Source: Alphaproteobacteria bacterium UBA2903 (GTDB lineage: Bacteria; Pseudomonadota; Alphaproteobacteria; CAAGCB01; CAG-977). From it: DNA of 63,168 nt. A program made the position numbers and the translations under genes. The first letter of the stretch is position 1, and each line of letters starts with the position of its first letter. The stretch lies in assembly GCA_002349565.1 (NCBI GenBank), contig DEDN01000004.1:1-63168 (forward strand), read 5' to 3'. This document shows, piece after piece, positions 7,970-16,978 of the stretch. Under the pieces are notes generated by a model. The model was not told the DNA's origin. It worked only from the letters and a program-made list of their open reading frames with translations, and searched no databases.

Positions 7970-10059
7970 TTCGGACGGTTTGGTTTTTGCTGTTGTTGTT
8001 TTTCGCGGGGACGGCGCGCGCCGCCGATACCGATTTGCCCGTTGATTTTTCGGCGGACGATTTCACTTACAACCGCGAACTGAATTTGGTCATCGCGCGG
8101 GGCAACGTTACTTTTCGGCAGGGCAAATCCACGCTGAAAGCCGATCATGTCAACTACAGCCCGTCCGACAACGTGGTCATCGCGTCGGGCAATGTCGAGA
8201 TTTATACCCCCGACGGCGGGCTGATGCAGGCGAACTATGCCAAATTGTCGGGCGCAATGAAAGAGGGGCTGGTGCGGCAAATCCGCTACACGCTGGCGGA
8301 CAAATCCGTTTTGACAGCCAAAGAAGCTCAGCATATTCGGGAAACGTTCACCCAATTCGAGGATGTGGCTTACTCCTCGTGCGACTTTTGCCAAGACGGC
8401 AGCCGTTTTTGGGAAATCAAAGCCGACAAAATGACGCACGACAAAGCAAAGCGCGATATGGCGGCGCATCATGCCGTGATGACCGTCAAAGACGTGCCAC
8501 TGATGTATATTCCCTACTTCACCTATCCCGATCCGTCGGTCAAACGGCGTTCGGGGCTGTTGATGCCCGCCATCAAATCCAACCGCGCCATGGGAATGGG
8601 CGTGGTCGTTCCGTATTACTGGGAAATCAACCCGTATACGGACTTTACGTTTTCGCCGTGGATCGCCGCAAACGGCATTTTGTGGGCGGGCGAGATCAGG
8701 CACAATTTCGAAACGGGAAAAATCGATCTGAAAGGGTCGTACATTGACGACCGCTACAATATCGACGGCAATCTGATGTTCAATATCACGGATGTCTGGC
8801 GGTTCAGAGCCAATGTCGATTACGCGTCGGACGACACATATCTGCGCCGCTACGACTTGCGGGACGATTACGCGCCGTGGCTGACGTCGGACGCGGGATT
8901 CGAAGCGCTGACTTCGGACACTTATTTTTACTTGGGCGGCATCCATTACCAAAATATGCGCGCAAACGTCAACGACAAAACGATTCCGCAGGTTTTGCCG
9001 CTGATGACGTTTTCGACGGCGACCGCAAACGACGCCTTGGGCGGGCATTGGAGCTTCGGCGCGTCATCCGCCGTTTTGACCCGCAAAATCGGGGACGACA
9101 GTTCGCGACTGTCGCTGGAAAGCGGATATCATCTGCCGGGAATTGCCGATTGGGGGGCGGTGTACAGCTTTGACGCAACCGCTGTTTTGAACGGCTACAA
9201 AATCGCCGATTACACTTACCGCAAGGACGGCAGTCTGAAAACGTTTGACGGGGAAGTGATGTCTTTTCATCCGCAGGCGTCGCTGAAAGTGTCGTATCCG
9301 TTCGTCAGCGTCGGCGAAAAAATAACGCAAATTTTGGAACCCATCGCCATGGGGATTTTGGCGCCGAACACCCGTCCGTCGGATAAAATTCCGAACGAAG
9401 ACAGCAACGATTTGGATTTTGACGACACAAACCTGTTCAGCGAAAACCGTTTCGTCGGTTACGACAGATTCGAATCGGGATCGCGCGTCAATTACGGCAT
9501 GCAGTGGAGCGCTTACGGCAAAAAAGGCGGATCGGTGTCCGTTTTGGTCGGGCAGAGCTACCGTTTTTCGAACAGGGAAACGTTCCCCATCGATTCGGGG
9601 CTGAGCGAACAAGCATCGGATTATGTCGGCAGAATCACGCTTCATCCCAATTCGTTTATCGGACTGAGCTACGCGTTCCGCTTGGACAGACAGAATTTCG
9701 GCATCAACCGCAGCAATCTGTCTTTGGGTGTCGGAAACGCTTTGTTTCGGGCGAACGTGTCGTATTTGTATTTGAAAAGCCGCCGGTCCAGCTATTCCGA
9801 CTATGATACGCGCGAAGAGATTACCTATACGCTGACATCGCATTTGACGCGGTATTGGATGGCTAAATTTTATCAGCGCGTCAATCTGTCCGACGGGGGC
9901 GGCGTTTTGGAAACGGGCGGGTCTTTGCGTTATGAAGACGAATGCTTTGCGATCGAAACGGGATTGGAAAAAGAATACACCCGCGACCGCGATTATGAAA
10001 ACGGGTTGACGTTCAAACTGGGACTGGAATTCAAACCGTTTGGCGTATTCAACCTGTAA
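7966..10059 (+). CDS. lptD: LPS-assembly protein LptD
   Basis: Outer-membrane beta-barrel that inserts lipopolysaccharide into the outer leaflet with LptE. The ~697-aa product has a signal peptide (FLLLLFFAGTARA), an N-terminal LptA-like jellyroll of the OstA type (DDFTYNRELNLVIARGNVTFRQG), the conserved segment VPLMYIPYFTYPDPSVKRRSGLL split over residues ~190-215, and a C-terminal barrel of alternating strands ending in a terminal aromatic/hydrophobic residue pattern (FGVFNL). The ATG at 7966 forms an ATGA overlap with lptF and opens the signal peptide, so it is preferred over an in-frame ATG 33 bases upstream. Confidence 0.93.
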   Translation: MIRTVWFLLLLFFAGTARAADTDLPVDFSADDFTYNRELNLVIARGNVTFRQGKSTLKADHVNYSPSDNVVIASGNVEIYTPDGGLMQANYAKLSGAMKEGLVRQIRYTLADKSVLTAKEAQHIRETFTQFEDVAYSSCDFCQDGSRFWEIKADKMTHDKAKRDMAAHHAVMTVKDVPLMYIPYFTYPDPSVKRRSGLLMPAIKSNRAMGMGVVVPYYWEINPYTDFTFSPWIAANGILWAGEIRHNFETGKIDLKGSYIDDRYNIDGNLMFNITDVWRFRANVDYASDDTYLRRYDLRDDYAPWLTSDAGFEALTSDTYFYLGGIHYQNMRANVNDKTIPQVLPLMTFSTATANDALGGHWSFGASSAVLTRKIGDDSSRLSLESGYHLPGIADWGAVYSFDATAVLNGYKIADYTYRKDGSLKTFDGEVMSFHPQASLKVSYPFVSVGEKITQILEPIAMGILAPNTRPSDKIPNEDSNDLDFDDTNLFSENRFVGYDRFESGSRVNYGMQWSAYGKKGGSVSVLVGQSYRFSNRETFPIDSGLSEQASDYVGRITLHPNSFIGLSYAFRLDRQNFGINRSNLSLGVGNALFRANVSYLYLKSRRSSYSDYDTREEITYTLTSHLTRYWMAKFYQRVNLSDGGGVLETGGSLRYEDECFAIETGLEKEYTRDRDYENGLTFKLGLEFKPFGVFNL

Positions 10060-10072
10060 AGGGGGACTTTCC

Positions 10073-11281
10073 ATGCGGCTGTTTTTGCTTGGCTTTTTGG
10101 TGGCGGCGGCGGTTTTTCCCGCCCATGCGCAAACACGGATAGCGGCGCAAGTCAACGACGACATCATTTCCGAACGCGATTTCGAACAACGCCTGAGCCT
10201 GTTGAACATTACGGACAAGGTTGATACGGATTCCGCAGAGATTCGCAGCCGTTTGATAAACCAGCTGATTGATGAAAAGCTGAAACGGCAGGAAGCCGCC
10301 CGTGCCGAAGTGTCCGTTTCAAAAGCCGAAGTCAAGCAGGCTTTGAAAGAGGCTTTGAAGCAAAACGGCTTGGATTACGACGATGTTCAAAAGAAAATGG
10401 CGGTGCGCGGATTGGCGGCTGACGTATTGGAACAGCAGATTGAAAGCGATTTGCTGTTTGTTCGCGCGATTCGCAAAACGGAAGCCCGCCGCAGCGAACC
10501 GACACAGGCGGAAGTTGATGCGAAGCTTGCCGAATTGACCGCGCAAACCGCCGAAAAGCAATATCTGCTGTCGGAAATCAAATTGCCCGTCAGCAATCCC
10601 GATGACGACGGCGCCGTTTACGGGCAAGCGATGCGTCTGATCATGCAAATGCGCGACGGGGCGGATTTTGAAAGTCTGGCGGCGCGGTATTCGCAATCCG
10701 CTTCGGCGGCGCAGGGCGGTTTTGTCGGCTGGGTTGCCGAACGAGCTTTGGACGATGCCGTGCGGGAGGAATTGGAACTGATGCAGGCGGGACAGCTCAG
10801 TGCGCCCGTTCGGGTCAAGAACGCGTACCTGATTTTGGCTTTGCGTGCCGTGCGCGATCCCGAACAAATGAAAGAACAGGACGGCGTGCGGCTGGCGCAG
10901 CTGTTCTTGCCCGATGCTTTTCCAAAGCGCGCGGACGTTTTGCGCGAACTGACGCTGACAAAAGGATCTTGCCGGCAATTCGCGGCTTTGAGCGGACGGC
11001 TGAACACGACACCGCGTGTCGAACTGGGCGTTGTGCCGCTTTCCGATCTGCCTGCGCCGATTGCCGCCGTTCTTCAAAAAACGCCGCTGCAGCATCCGAC
11101 CGCACCGATAAAAACAGAGGGCGGGGATTTGATTTTGATGCCTTGCGCCTTTGAAAAACTGTCGCCTTTGCCGTCCAAAGAAACGATCAAGCTCCAGCTG
11201 GAAACCCGCGCGCTGGAAAACGCCGCCGCTCGCCGTATGCGCGAACTGCGCCGCGAAGCCGTAACGGAGATCCGCCCATGA
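10073..11281 (+). CDS. surA: Periplasmic chaperone/peptidyl-prolyl isomerase SurA
   Basis: Chaperone for unfolded outer-membrane proteins, including LptD encoded next to it. The 402-aa protein has a signal peptide (LLGFLVAAAVFPAHA), a SurA N-terminal domain (AAQVNDDIISERDFEQRL, a typical SurA start), and one clear parvulin PPIC domain around residues 170-270 (SQSASAAQGGFVGWV matches the parvulin core). The C-terminal part resembles a second, degenerate parvulin. The ATG at 10073 lies 9 bases after AAAGGGGG and opens the signal peptide. Its stop overlaps the rsmA start by four bases. Confidence 0.9.
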   Translation: MRLFLLGFLVAAAVFPAHAQTRIAAQVNDDIISERDFEQRLSLLNITDKVDTDSAEIRSRLINQLIDEKLKRQEAARAEVSVSKAEVKQALKEALKQNGLDYDDVQKKMAVRGLAADVLEQQIESDLLFVRAIRKTEARRSEPTQAEVDAKLAELTAQTAEKQYLLSEIKLPVSNPDDDGAVYGQAMRLIMQMRDGADFESLAARYSQSASAAQGGFVGWVAERALDDAVREELELMQAGQLSAPVRVKNAYLILALRAVRDPEQMKEQDGVRLAQLFLPDAFPKRADVLRELTLTKGSCRQFAALSGRLNTTPRVELGVVPLSDLPAPIAAVLQKTPLQHPTAPIKTEGGDLILMPCAFEKLSPLPSKETIKLQLETRALENAAARRMRELRREAVTEIRP

Positions 11282-12111
11282 TTTTGCCGCCTTTAAAGGA
11301 AGTCATCGCCCAAAACGGCTTGTTTGCCAAAAAAACGCTGGGACAGAATTTTATTTTGGACACCAACCTGCTGGACAAGATTGTCCGCGCCGCCAAAACG
11401 CGCAATGCGGACGCTTTTGAAAACGGCACGGTTATCGAAGTCGGTCCCGGTCCCGGCGGATTGACCCGCGCGATTTTGGAAAACGGTGCGAAGCATTTGA
11501 CCGTTATTGAAAAAGACGAACGCTGCATGCCGATTTTGGAACAGATCCAAACCGCGTATCCCGACCGCATGACCGTGATGAACACGGATGCTTTGACGGT
11601 GGATGCGGCGATGCTGGGCGAAGCTCCGCGCGTTGTCATATCGAATTTGCCCTATAACGTCGGGACGCTGCTGTTGACGGGATGGCTGAAGCGCGCGCGC
11701 GATTTTGCGGGCTTTACATTGATGTTTCAAAAGGAAGTGGCGGAACGTTTGACGGCTGTTCCCCGAACATCCGATTACGGTCGGCTGTCGATATTGACGC
11801 AATGGCTGTGCGAAGCGCAAATTCTGTTCACCGTGCCGCCGTCCTGCTTTACGCCGCCGCCGAAAGTCACTTCGGCGATTGTGTATTTGAAGCCGCGGGA
11901 AAAACCGCTGGCTCCGGCACGGCTGGACTTGCTGGAAAAAGTAACTTCCGCCGCTTTCAATCAGCGTCGAAAAATGTTAAGGTCGTCTTTGAAATGTTTG
12001 TGTGACGCGCAAGCGTTGTGCGACGCCGCGAATGTTCCGTCAACCGCCCGCGCGGAAGAACTTTCCGTCAACGATTTTTGCGCGATGGCAACCGCTTTGG
12101 AGAATATGTAA
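11278..12111 (+). CDS. rsmA: 16S rRNA dimethyladenosine transferase
   Basis: RsmA/KsgA dimethylates the two adjacent adenines near the 3' end of 16S rRNA and acts as a late 30S assembly checkpoint. The 277-aa protein begins with the family hallmark KKTLGQNFILD and has the SAM-binding motif VIEVGPGPGGLTRAIL, the catalytic NLPYNV box, and the C-terminal AAFNQRRKMLRSSLK segment typical of the family. In most Alphaproteobacteria pdxA separates surA and rsmA; here the two genes overlap directly, so pdxA has been lost from this position. Confidence 0.97.
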   Translation: MILPPLKEVIAQNGLFAKKTLGQNFILDTNLLDKIVRAAKTRNADAFENGTVIEVGPGPGGLTRAILENGAKHLTVIEKDERCMPILEQIQTAYPDRMTVMNTDALTVDAAMLGEAPRVVISNLPYNVGTLLLTGWLKRARDFAGFTLMFQKEVAERLTAVPRTSDYGRLSILTQWLCEAQILFTVPPSCFTPPPKVTSAIVYLKPREKPLAPARLDLLEKVTSAAFNQRRKMLRSSLKCLCDAQALCDAANVPSTARAEELSVNDFCAMATALENM

Positions 12112-12429
12112 ATGGCTGTTTTGCAACAATTTCTGCTTTCTTTGATTCCCATTGTGATTATGGTGTTCAATTTGTACATCAAAGTGGTTTTCGCCGCGAT
12201 TGTTTTAAGCTGGCTGGAAGCGTTCGGCATTGTCAACACTTACAACAAAGTCGTGCGCGTGATTTCGGATGTCATTCATTCTTTGACGGACTGGTATTTC
12301 AACTTCTTCCGCCGCTTTATTTCCCCCGTCGGCATGGTGGACGTATCGTCTTTGCTGGCGTTGTTTGTGTTGTATTTTGCGGCGCAGTTTATTCCGCGGA
12401 TGCTGTATGTCCTTGCCCAATCACTGTAA
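12112..12429 (+). CDS. YggT family membrane protein
   Basis: A 105-aa integral membrane protein with two hydrophobic segments flanking a polar region. The sequence shows the YggT pattern: an N-terminal helix with YIKVVFAAIVLSWLEAFG, then VVRVISDVIHSLTDWYFNFFRRFI and a second helix with LLALFVLYFAAQFI. YggT proteins are widespread, often next to proC or DUF167/YggU genes, and may help osmotic or membrane homeostasis; no reaction is assigned. It starts on the base after the rsmA stop codon and overlaps the next gene by 23 bases. Confidence 0.88.
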   Translation: MAVLQQFLLSLIPIVIMVFNLYIKVVFAAIVLSWLEAFGIVNTYNKVVRVISDVIHSLTDWYFNFFRRFISPVGMVDVSSLLALFVLYFAAQFIPRMLYVLAQSL

Positions 12430-12730
12430 GTTTTTTGCCGCAACCGGCAGCGGGATCAAGCTGTTTGTCCGCTTGTCCCCCAAAGCAAAGCGCGAGGGCG
12501 TGGAAGGCGTTTACACAGACCCCGACGGCTCGGAACGGCTGAAAATCGCGGTTAATGCGCCGCCCGTCGACGGCAAGGCAAACGAAGCTTTGATTAAAAC
12601 GCTTGCCAAACAGCTGAAAATCGCCAAAAGCTCGATTACTTTGATTGCGGGTGCGACGGACAGGGCGAAAACGCTGCTGATAGAGGGCGATATTGAAACG
12701 ATCGCCAAAAAATTGGAGGAATTGCCATGA
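12407..12730 (+). CDS. DUF167 (YggU) family protein
   Basis: Small cytoplasmic protein of the DUF167/YggU family. After a short N-terminus the fold is recognisable from LFVRLSPKAKREGVEGV, KIAVNAPPVDGKANEALIKTLAKQLKIAKSS (the PPVDGKAN signature) and the final helix. The family has no proven function. The ATG at 12407 is chosen because it keeps a normal family length (107 aa); the upstream in-frame start would deepen the overlap with yggT and add Cys-rich sequence unlike the family. It overlaps folD by four bases. Confidence 0.88.
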   Translation: MSLPNHCKFFAATGSGIKLFVRLSPKAKREGVEGVYTDPDGSERLKIAVNAPPVDGKANEALIKTLAKQLKIAKSSITLIAGATDRAKTLLIEGDIETIAKKLEELP

Positions 12731-13551
12731 CTTTATTGCTGAACGGATTTGAATTGGCGAAACAATGCCGCGCGGAACTGGCGGAACAGGTCAAAGCGAT
12801 GCCGCGTGCGCCGAAGCTTGCCGTCATTTTGGTCGGCGACGATCCTGCTTCGGCGATTTATGTCCGCAACAAAGAAAAAGCCGCCGCCGAGGTCGGCATC
12901 GAATCGCTGGTTTACCGTATCGAACAGACAACGCAAGACGAATTGATTGCTTTAATCAATCGGTTGAACGCGGATGATTCCGTAGACGGAATTTTGGTGC
13001 AGATGCCGCTGCCCGCGCCGCTGAACGAACGCGCGGTTTTGCAAGCCATTGCCCCCGCCAAAGACGTTGACGGCTTTCACCCGCTGAATCTGGGCAAGCT
13101 GCTGATCGGCGAACCCGCCCCCGTTGCCTGCACGCCCAAAGGCTGTATGAAACTGATTCGGCTGGCAAAGCAAGACTTGACGGGACTGCGCGCCGTTGTC
13201 ATCGGACGGTCGGTTATTGTGGGCAAGCCTATGGCGCAGCTTTTGCTGAACGCGAACTGCACGGTGACCATGGCGCATTCCAAAACGCGGGACTTACCTG
13301 CTTTGTGCCGTACCGCCGACATTGTTGTCGCGGCGATCGGCAAACCCAAAACCGTCAAAGCCGATTGGATCAAAGACGGCGCGATTGTGATTGATGTCGG
13401 CATTAACCGATTGGAAGACGGCAAACTGTGCGGCGATGTGGATTTTGATGCATGTTTCGACAAATGCGCCGCCATTACTCCCGTCCCCAAAGGGGTCGGT
13501 CCCATGACCATCGCGATGTTGTTGGAAAATACGGTCGAAGCGGCGCAATAA
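12727..13551 (+). CDS. folD: Methylenetetrahydrofolate dehydrogenase/cyclohydrolase
   Basis: Bifunctional one-carbon enzyme: oxidises 5,10-methylene-THF with NADP and hydrolyses methenyl-THF to 10-formyl-THF. The 274-aa length is slightly shorter than usual (about 285) but complete. Visible landmarks: the active-site region SAIYVRNKEKAAAEVGI with the key Lys, DGILVQMPLPAPL, the signature KDVDGFHPLNLGKL, the Rossmann motif VVIGRSVIVGKPMAQLLL, and the C-terminal TPVPKGVGPMTIAMLL. It ends the long plus-strand operon that starts at xerD or earlier. Confidence 0.97.
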   Translation: MTLLLNGFELAKQCRAELAEQVKAMPRAPKLAVILVGDDPASAIYVRNKEKAAAEVGIESLVYRIEQTTQDELIALINRLNADDSVDGILVQMPLPAPLNERAVLQAIAPAKDVDGFHPLNLGKLLIGEPAPVACTPKGCMKLIRLAKQDLTGLRAVVIGRSVIVGKPMAQLLLNANCTVTMAHSKTRDLPALCRTADIVVAAIGKPKTVKADWIKDGAIVIDVGINRLEDGKLCGDVDFDACFDKCAAITPVPKGVGPMTIAMLLENTVEAAQ

Positions 13552-13586
13552 CGCTTGCCCATTAGGAGGTGCTGCCCGCACGGGGG

Positions 13587-13606
13587 TACTGCCCGTACGG
13601 GCAGTA
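13587..13606. repeat. Perfect 20-bp palindrome between convergent genes
   Basis: TACTGCCCGTACGGGCAGTA is a perfect palindrome located between the ends of folD and the metallopeptidase gene. It is preceded by a half copy (CTGCCCGCACGGG, 13572-13584) and followed by AGTAG. It contains the same CCCGTACGGG core as the tandem repeats at 1466-1517. As RNA it would form a compact hairpin, but there is no T run, so it is better seen as a REP-like element than as a classical terminator. Confidence 0.65.
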
Positions 13607-13610
13607 GTAG

Positions 13611-15719
13611 TTAGCGCCCTTGGGCATCCTGCTTGACGGCTGCCGCCTGTTTGGCGGGCTGCTGCGGCTGTTTTGCCTGTCCCTGCTGCAATGTCTGCAT
13701 CAGCGGCTGTTTGGCGCGCGGCTTTTCAAACGCTTTCATTTTGCCATAAGACTGCACCAGCGACGCTACCGCGGATTTGCCGTCCGGCGTTTTGGCATAG
13801 TCCGCCAAAGCTTTTGCCCGTATCGGTTTTGCCTGTACCGAACGGTAGTCCACTCCAGCCAATTTTACTGCGGCTTTGGACATCTGAACCAGCTGTTGCG
13901 CCATTTGAGATTCCTGCTCCGTCGGTTTGTAGTACGTTTCCGCCTTTGCCGTTTTCGACGCGCGGAATGCCAGCTGATCCACCATTTTCAGCAAAACTTC
14001 GCCGCTGATTTCGGGTTGCTGCGGTTCTGCGGTTTTCGGCGTTTGCTTGACTTCCGCCGTTTTCGGTTCCGCCTGCTTGACTTCGGCTTTGGGTTCGGCG
14101 GTTTGTGGAACAGCCTGCTGCTCGGTTGTTTTAGGGGCGGTCTGATTTTCAACGCTTTTTTCGGATTCAATCTTTTTCAACAAATCGTTCGCCATCGGAT
14201 GGAAAAAGTTGCTGAAATCTTTTGCCAGTTTTTCAGGTGATTTAGACGGATCAAGAAGGATTACCCGTTCTTTTTTGAACGCAAAACCGTTTTTGCCGGC
14301 TTTGTCGTGAAACGCCAGCGTAATTTCCTGCCCCGCCGCGGTCAGTTCTTCGATTTTTTTTCTGGCGTACGGGGATTCCATCACGATTGCCATCATTTTT
14401 TGCGCTTTCAGGGTGCGTTTTTTGACTTCCTTTTCCCCGATTTCTTTTTTCGCTTTAGATTCTTCCGCTATACCGCGCTGGGCTTGAAACGGAATTTTCC
14501 CGGTGACCTTTCCGTCTTTGTCCGATGCGACGTACAAATCCGTTTTTCCGAAGCTGTGATACTGTTTCATCGCCCCCAGTTTAGAGGAGGGATTCAAAAA
14601 ATTTTTCAGTTTTTGTTTTGCGGACAGCAGCTTCGTTTTCGCCCGGAACATCATTCCCGCGAAACCGCCGCGTTCTTTGTTTTTCGTTATGCCATACGCC
14701 GTTCTGACCCACAGATTTTCCGGATTTTCCGTCGTTTTTTCGCCGTTTTTCTTCAACTTTTCAGTCCAGCGGGTTATTGCGCGGGCGATTGTCGGCGTCA
14801 CATAATTGAAATCGTACATGCGCAGAGCGGAATGAACTTTCATTTCTTTGATTTCGTCTACATCTTCTTTCCGCATACCGATGGTGTGGGCTTTGAACGC
14901 TTCAACATCGTTCAATTCTTTTCCATTCATAAATACAGTCGCCTGACTTTCGACTTTTCGGGCGAATGACTGAACGTTTCCGGTGAACCGTTCCGAAGAA
15001 AAGGCGTCTTCTTCCTTGACGTAGCCATGATAGTGATCCGCGTAACATTTCGCCTTCGTATAACTGGACGCGTATCCTTTCATTCCCGCCAGAATGCAGT
15101 CCAATTCAGGCTTTCCTGCGTCCATTGCCGCGGCATAAGTTTTCAAACCGGGGCTATAACTCTTTACGGTGTCAAACGCTTTGGCGGCGTCTTTATTCCT
15201 GTCTTTCATTTCATACATATATTGATAGTTTGCCGTATCCGCCGCCGCTTCATACATGCGATCGTTTAAAATGGATTCGGATAGAGTAAGTCCCGAGCAT
15301 TTCCATTCGTCCAAATCACCTTTGACATACTGATATTGATGCTGAAATTCATGGCAGAATATTCCCGCCGCCTCATAGCCCGTTCCGGATAAAGGGGTGA
15401 TGGAAATAGCCGCGCCGTTGCAATAACCGCCGCAATCCGTTTTGGCATGATTGCGAATCAGTATCGGGCGGTTTTCCAACGGCAGGTCGCGGATTTTCTT
15501 TAATTGAGTCGGGCTTTCGATGACTTTGGACAAGATTTCGCGCAGAGCTTCTTTGTCTTCTTTATCGCCCTTGACAGGAAAATAATCGTCTTTTCCGTCG
15601 CCGAAACGCAGAATTTCCTTTTCCGGATCGTTCGGATCTTTTTCGATTTTCACCGTTTGTGAACTGGAAACGAATTCTTTTTTCTTTCCGCCGAACAGCG
15701 ATTGCAAAAACGAAGCCAT
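13611..15719 (-). CDS. Large putative zinc metallopeptidase with linker-rich C-terminus
   Basis: A 702-aa protein without a signal peptide. Residues 119-131 read GIFCHEFQHQYQY, with the zinc-protease motif HEFQH at 123-127 and a possible third ligand in the helix MYEAAADTANYQY (about 156-167). The surroundings (four Cys between residues 96 and 141, including CGGYC) may bind a second metal or form disulfides. It resembles the uncharacterised DUF6782-type putative metallopeptidases as I recall them. The middle is basic and helical; residues ~535-595 are a low-complexity linker built of repeated Thr-Ala-Glu-Pro-Lys-type units, followed by a helical C-terminal domain and a Gln/Ala-rich tail. This layout fits a secreted effector or a self-contained toxin, but substrate and localisation are unknown. 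Confidence 0.6.
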   Translation of the reverse strand: MASFLQSLFGGKKKEFVSSSQTVKIEKDPNDPEKEILRFGDGKDDYFPVKGDKEDKEALREILSKVIESPTQLKKIRDLPLENRPILIRNHAKTDCGGYCNGAAISITPLSGTGYEAAGIFCHEFQHQYQYVKGDLDEWKCSGLTLSESILNDRMYEAAADTANYQYMYEMKDRNKDAAKAFDTVKSYSPGLKTYAAAMDAGKPELDCILAGMKGYASSYTKAKCYADHYHGYVKEEDAFSSERFTGNVQSFARKVESQATVFMNGKELNDVEAFKAHTIGMRKEDVDEIKEMKVHSALRMYDFNYVTPTIARAITRWTEKLKKNGEKTTENPENLWVRTAYGITKNKERGGFAGMMFRAKTKLLSAKQKLKNFLNPSSKLGAMKQYHSFGKTDLYVASDKDGKVTGKIPFQAQRGIAEESKAKKEIGEKEVKKRTLKAQKMMAIVMESPYARKKIEELTAAGQEITLAFHDKAGKNGFAFKKERVILLDPSKSPEKLAKDFSNFFHPMANDLLKKIESEKSVENQTAPKTTEQQAVPQTAEPKAEVKQAEPKTAEVKQTPKTAEPQQPEISGEVLLKMVDQLAFRASKTAKAETYYKPTEQESQMAQQLVQMSKAAVKLAGVDYRSVQAKPIRAKALADYAKTPDGKSAVASLVQSYGKMKAFEKPRAKQPLMQTLQQGQAKQPQQPAKQAAAVKQDAQGR

Positions 15720-15752
15720 AACATAGCCCTTTCCAAAATAAACCTTTGTTTT

Positions 15753-15781
15753 ATTTTAGACAAAAAAGAATCTGTCGGCAA
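15753..15781 (-). promoter_or_regulatory. Predicted promoter of the metallopeptidase gene
   Basis: On the minus strand TTGCCG, 17 bases, TAAAAT fits a sigma-70 promoter about 35 bases upstream of the start codon. A ribosome site GGAAAGGG lies six bases before the ATG. The short hairpin AAAAACG-TCA-CGTTTTT just upstream (15784-15800) probably ends the CoA-transferase transcript. Confidence 0.5.
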
Positions 15782-15799
15782 CGTAAAAACGTGACGTTT

Positions 15800-16966
15800 T
15801 TATGACTTGCGCTTAATGCCCCATTCCGCCAATACGGATTCGGTGTGTTCGCCCAAGGTCGGCGCTTTTTGATGTACGAGTTTTTCGTCGGCAAAGCTCG
15901 ACATCTTAATCGGCAATCCCATAAATTGAACGCCTGCCAAAGAGGGGTCTTCGGAATCAATCAGCATATTGCGCGCCATCACTTGCGGGTCGTGCGCGAC
16001 TTCCGCCAAATCCTGCACCAAAGCAACGGGAATCGCCGCCGTTTCCAACAGCTTTATCCATTCGGCGGCGGGCTTTTCGACAAAGACTTTCTGCAGCGCC
16101 GCACCCAGTTCGTCCACAAAGTCGTGACGGGCTTCGGTCGTTGAAAAACGCGGGTCTTGCGCCAATTCGGGCGTGCCGATGACGGCGCACAGGCGCACGA
16201 ACATTTCGTCGCCCGCAATCGCCGCTATCACAAACGGACGGTCGGCGGAACGGAATTCTTGGAACGGGGCTTCGCTGGGGTGGCGGTTGCCGACGCGTTT
16301 CGGGGCTTGCTTGGTCGCCTGATAGCGCATCATCGAACATTCCAGCATCGCGATTTCGCAATCCAGCAAGGCAACGTCCAGCAGCTGACCTTCGCCCGTT
16401 TTTTCACGCTGGTAAAGCGCGGTTGAAATCGCTTGTGCCGTAAAAATGCCGCCCAGCAAATCCGTCAAGGACACGCCGACCAAAGTCGGGTCGCCGTCGG
16501 GCTGCCCCGTCAAGCTCATAATCCCGCCGCGCGCCTGCGCCAAAATGTCGTAAGCGGGCTTTAAAGCGTCGGGACCCGTTTGTCCGAATCCCGAAATCGA
16601 CGCGTAAATCAAGCGGGGAAATTCCTTGTGCAGAGTTTCGTAGCCCAAGCCGAACTTTGCCATCACGCCGGGACGGAAATTTTCGACCAGAATGTCGGCT
16701 TTGGCAATCAGCTGTTTCAAAACGTCCAAATCGCCCGCGTCTTTGAGGTTCAAAACAACGCTTTTCTTGCCGCCGTTAATCATTTCAAAGTACAGGCTTT
16801 TGCCGTTGTAAAACGGCGCGAAACGGCGCGAATGGTCGCCTGCGTTCGGGGCTTCGACTTTAATGACTTCCGCCCCCAGATTCACCAGCATTTGCGTGCA
16901 GTACGGTCCTGTCAGGACGTGGGTCATGTCAATGACCTTTATCCCTGCCAACGGTTTTGAATTCAT
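15800..16966 (-). CDS. Class III CoA-transferase (CaiB/BaiF family)
   Basis: Transfers CoA between carboxylic acids, in the family of formyl-CoA transferase, CaiB and alpha-methylacyl-CoA racemase. The 388-aa protein starts with LAGIKVIDMTHVLTGPYCTQML, followed by LGAEVIKVEAPNAGDHSR, ENFRPGVMAKFGLGYE and the segment VGVSLTDLLGG that holds the catalytic Asp. The substrate cannot be read from the sequence. The ATG at 16966 is placed 8 bases after AGG; a GTG three codons upstream has no such site. It follows accD by 12 bases, an unusual operon partner, since folC is the common neighbour. Confidence 0.88.
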   Translation of the reverse strand: MNSKPLAGIKVIDMTHVLTGPYCTQMLVNLGAEVIKVEAPNAGDHSRRFAPFYNGKSLYFEMINGGKKSVVLNLKDAGDLDVLKQLIAKADILVENFRPGVMAKFGLGYETLHKEFPRLIYASISGFGQTGPDALKPAYDILAQARGGIMSLTGQPDGDPTLVGVSLTDLLGGIFTAQAISTALYQREKTGEGQLLDVALLDCEIAMLECSMMRYQATKQAPKRVGNRHPSEAPFQEFRSADRPFVIAAIAGDEMFVRLCAVIGTPELAQDPRFSTTEARHDFVDELGAALQKVFVEKPAAEWIKLLETAAIPVALVQDLAEVAHDPQVMARNMLIDSEDPSLAGVQFMGLPIKMSSFADEKLVHQKAPTLGEHTESVLAEWGIKRKS

Positions 16967-16978
16967 GGAAAACACCTG

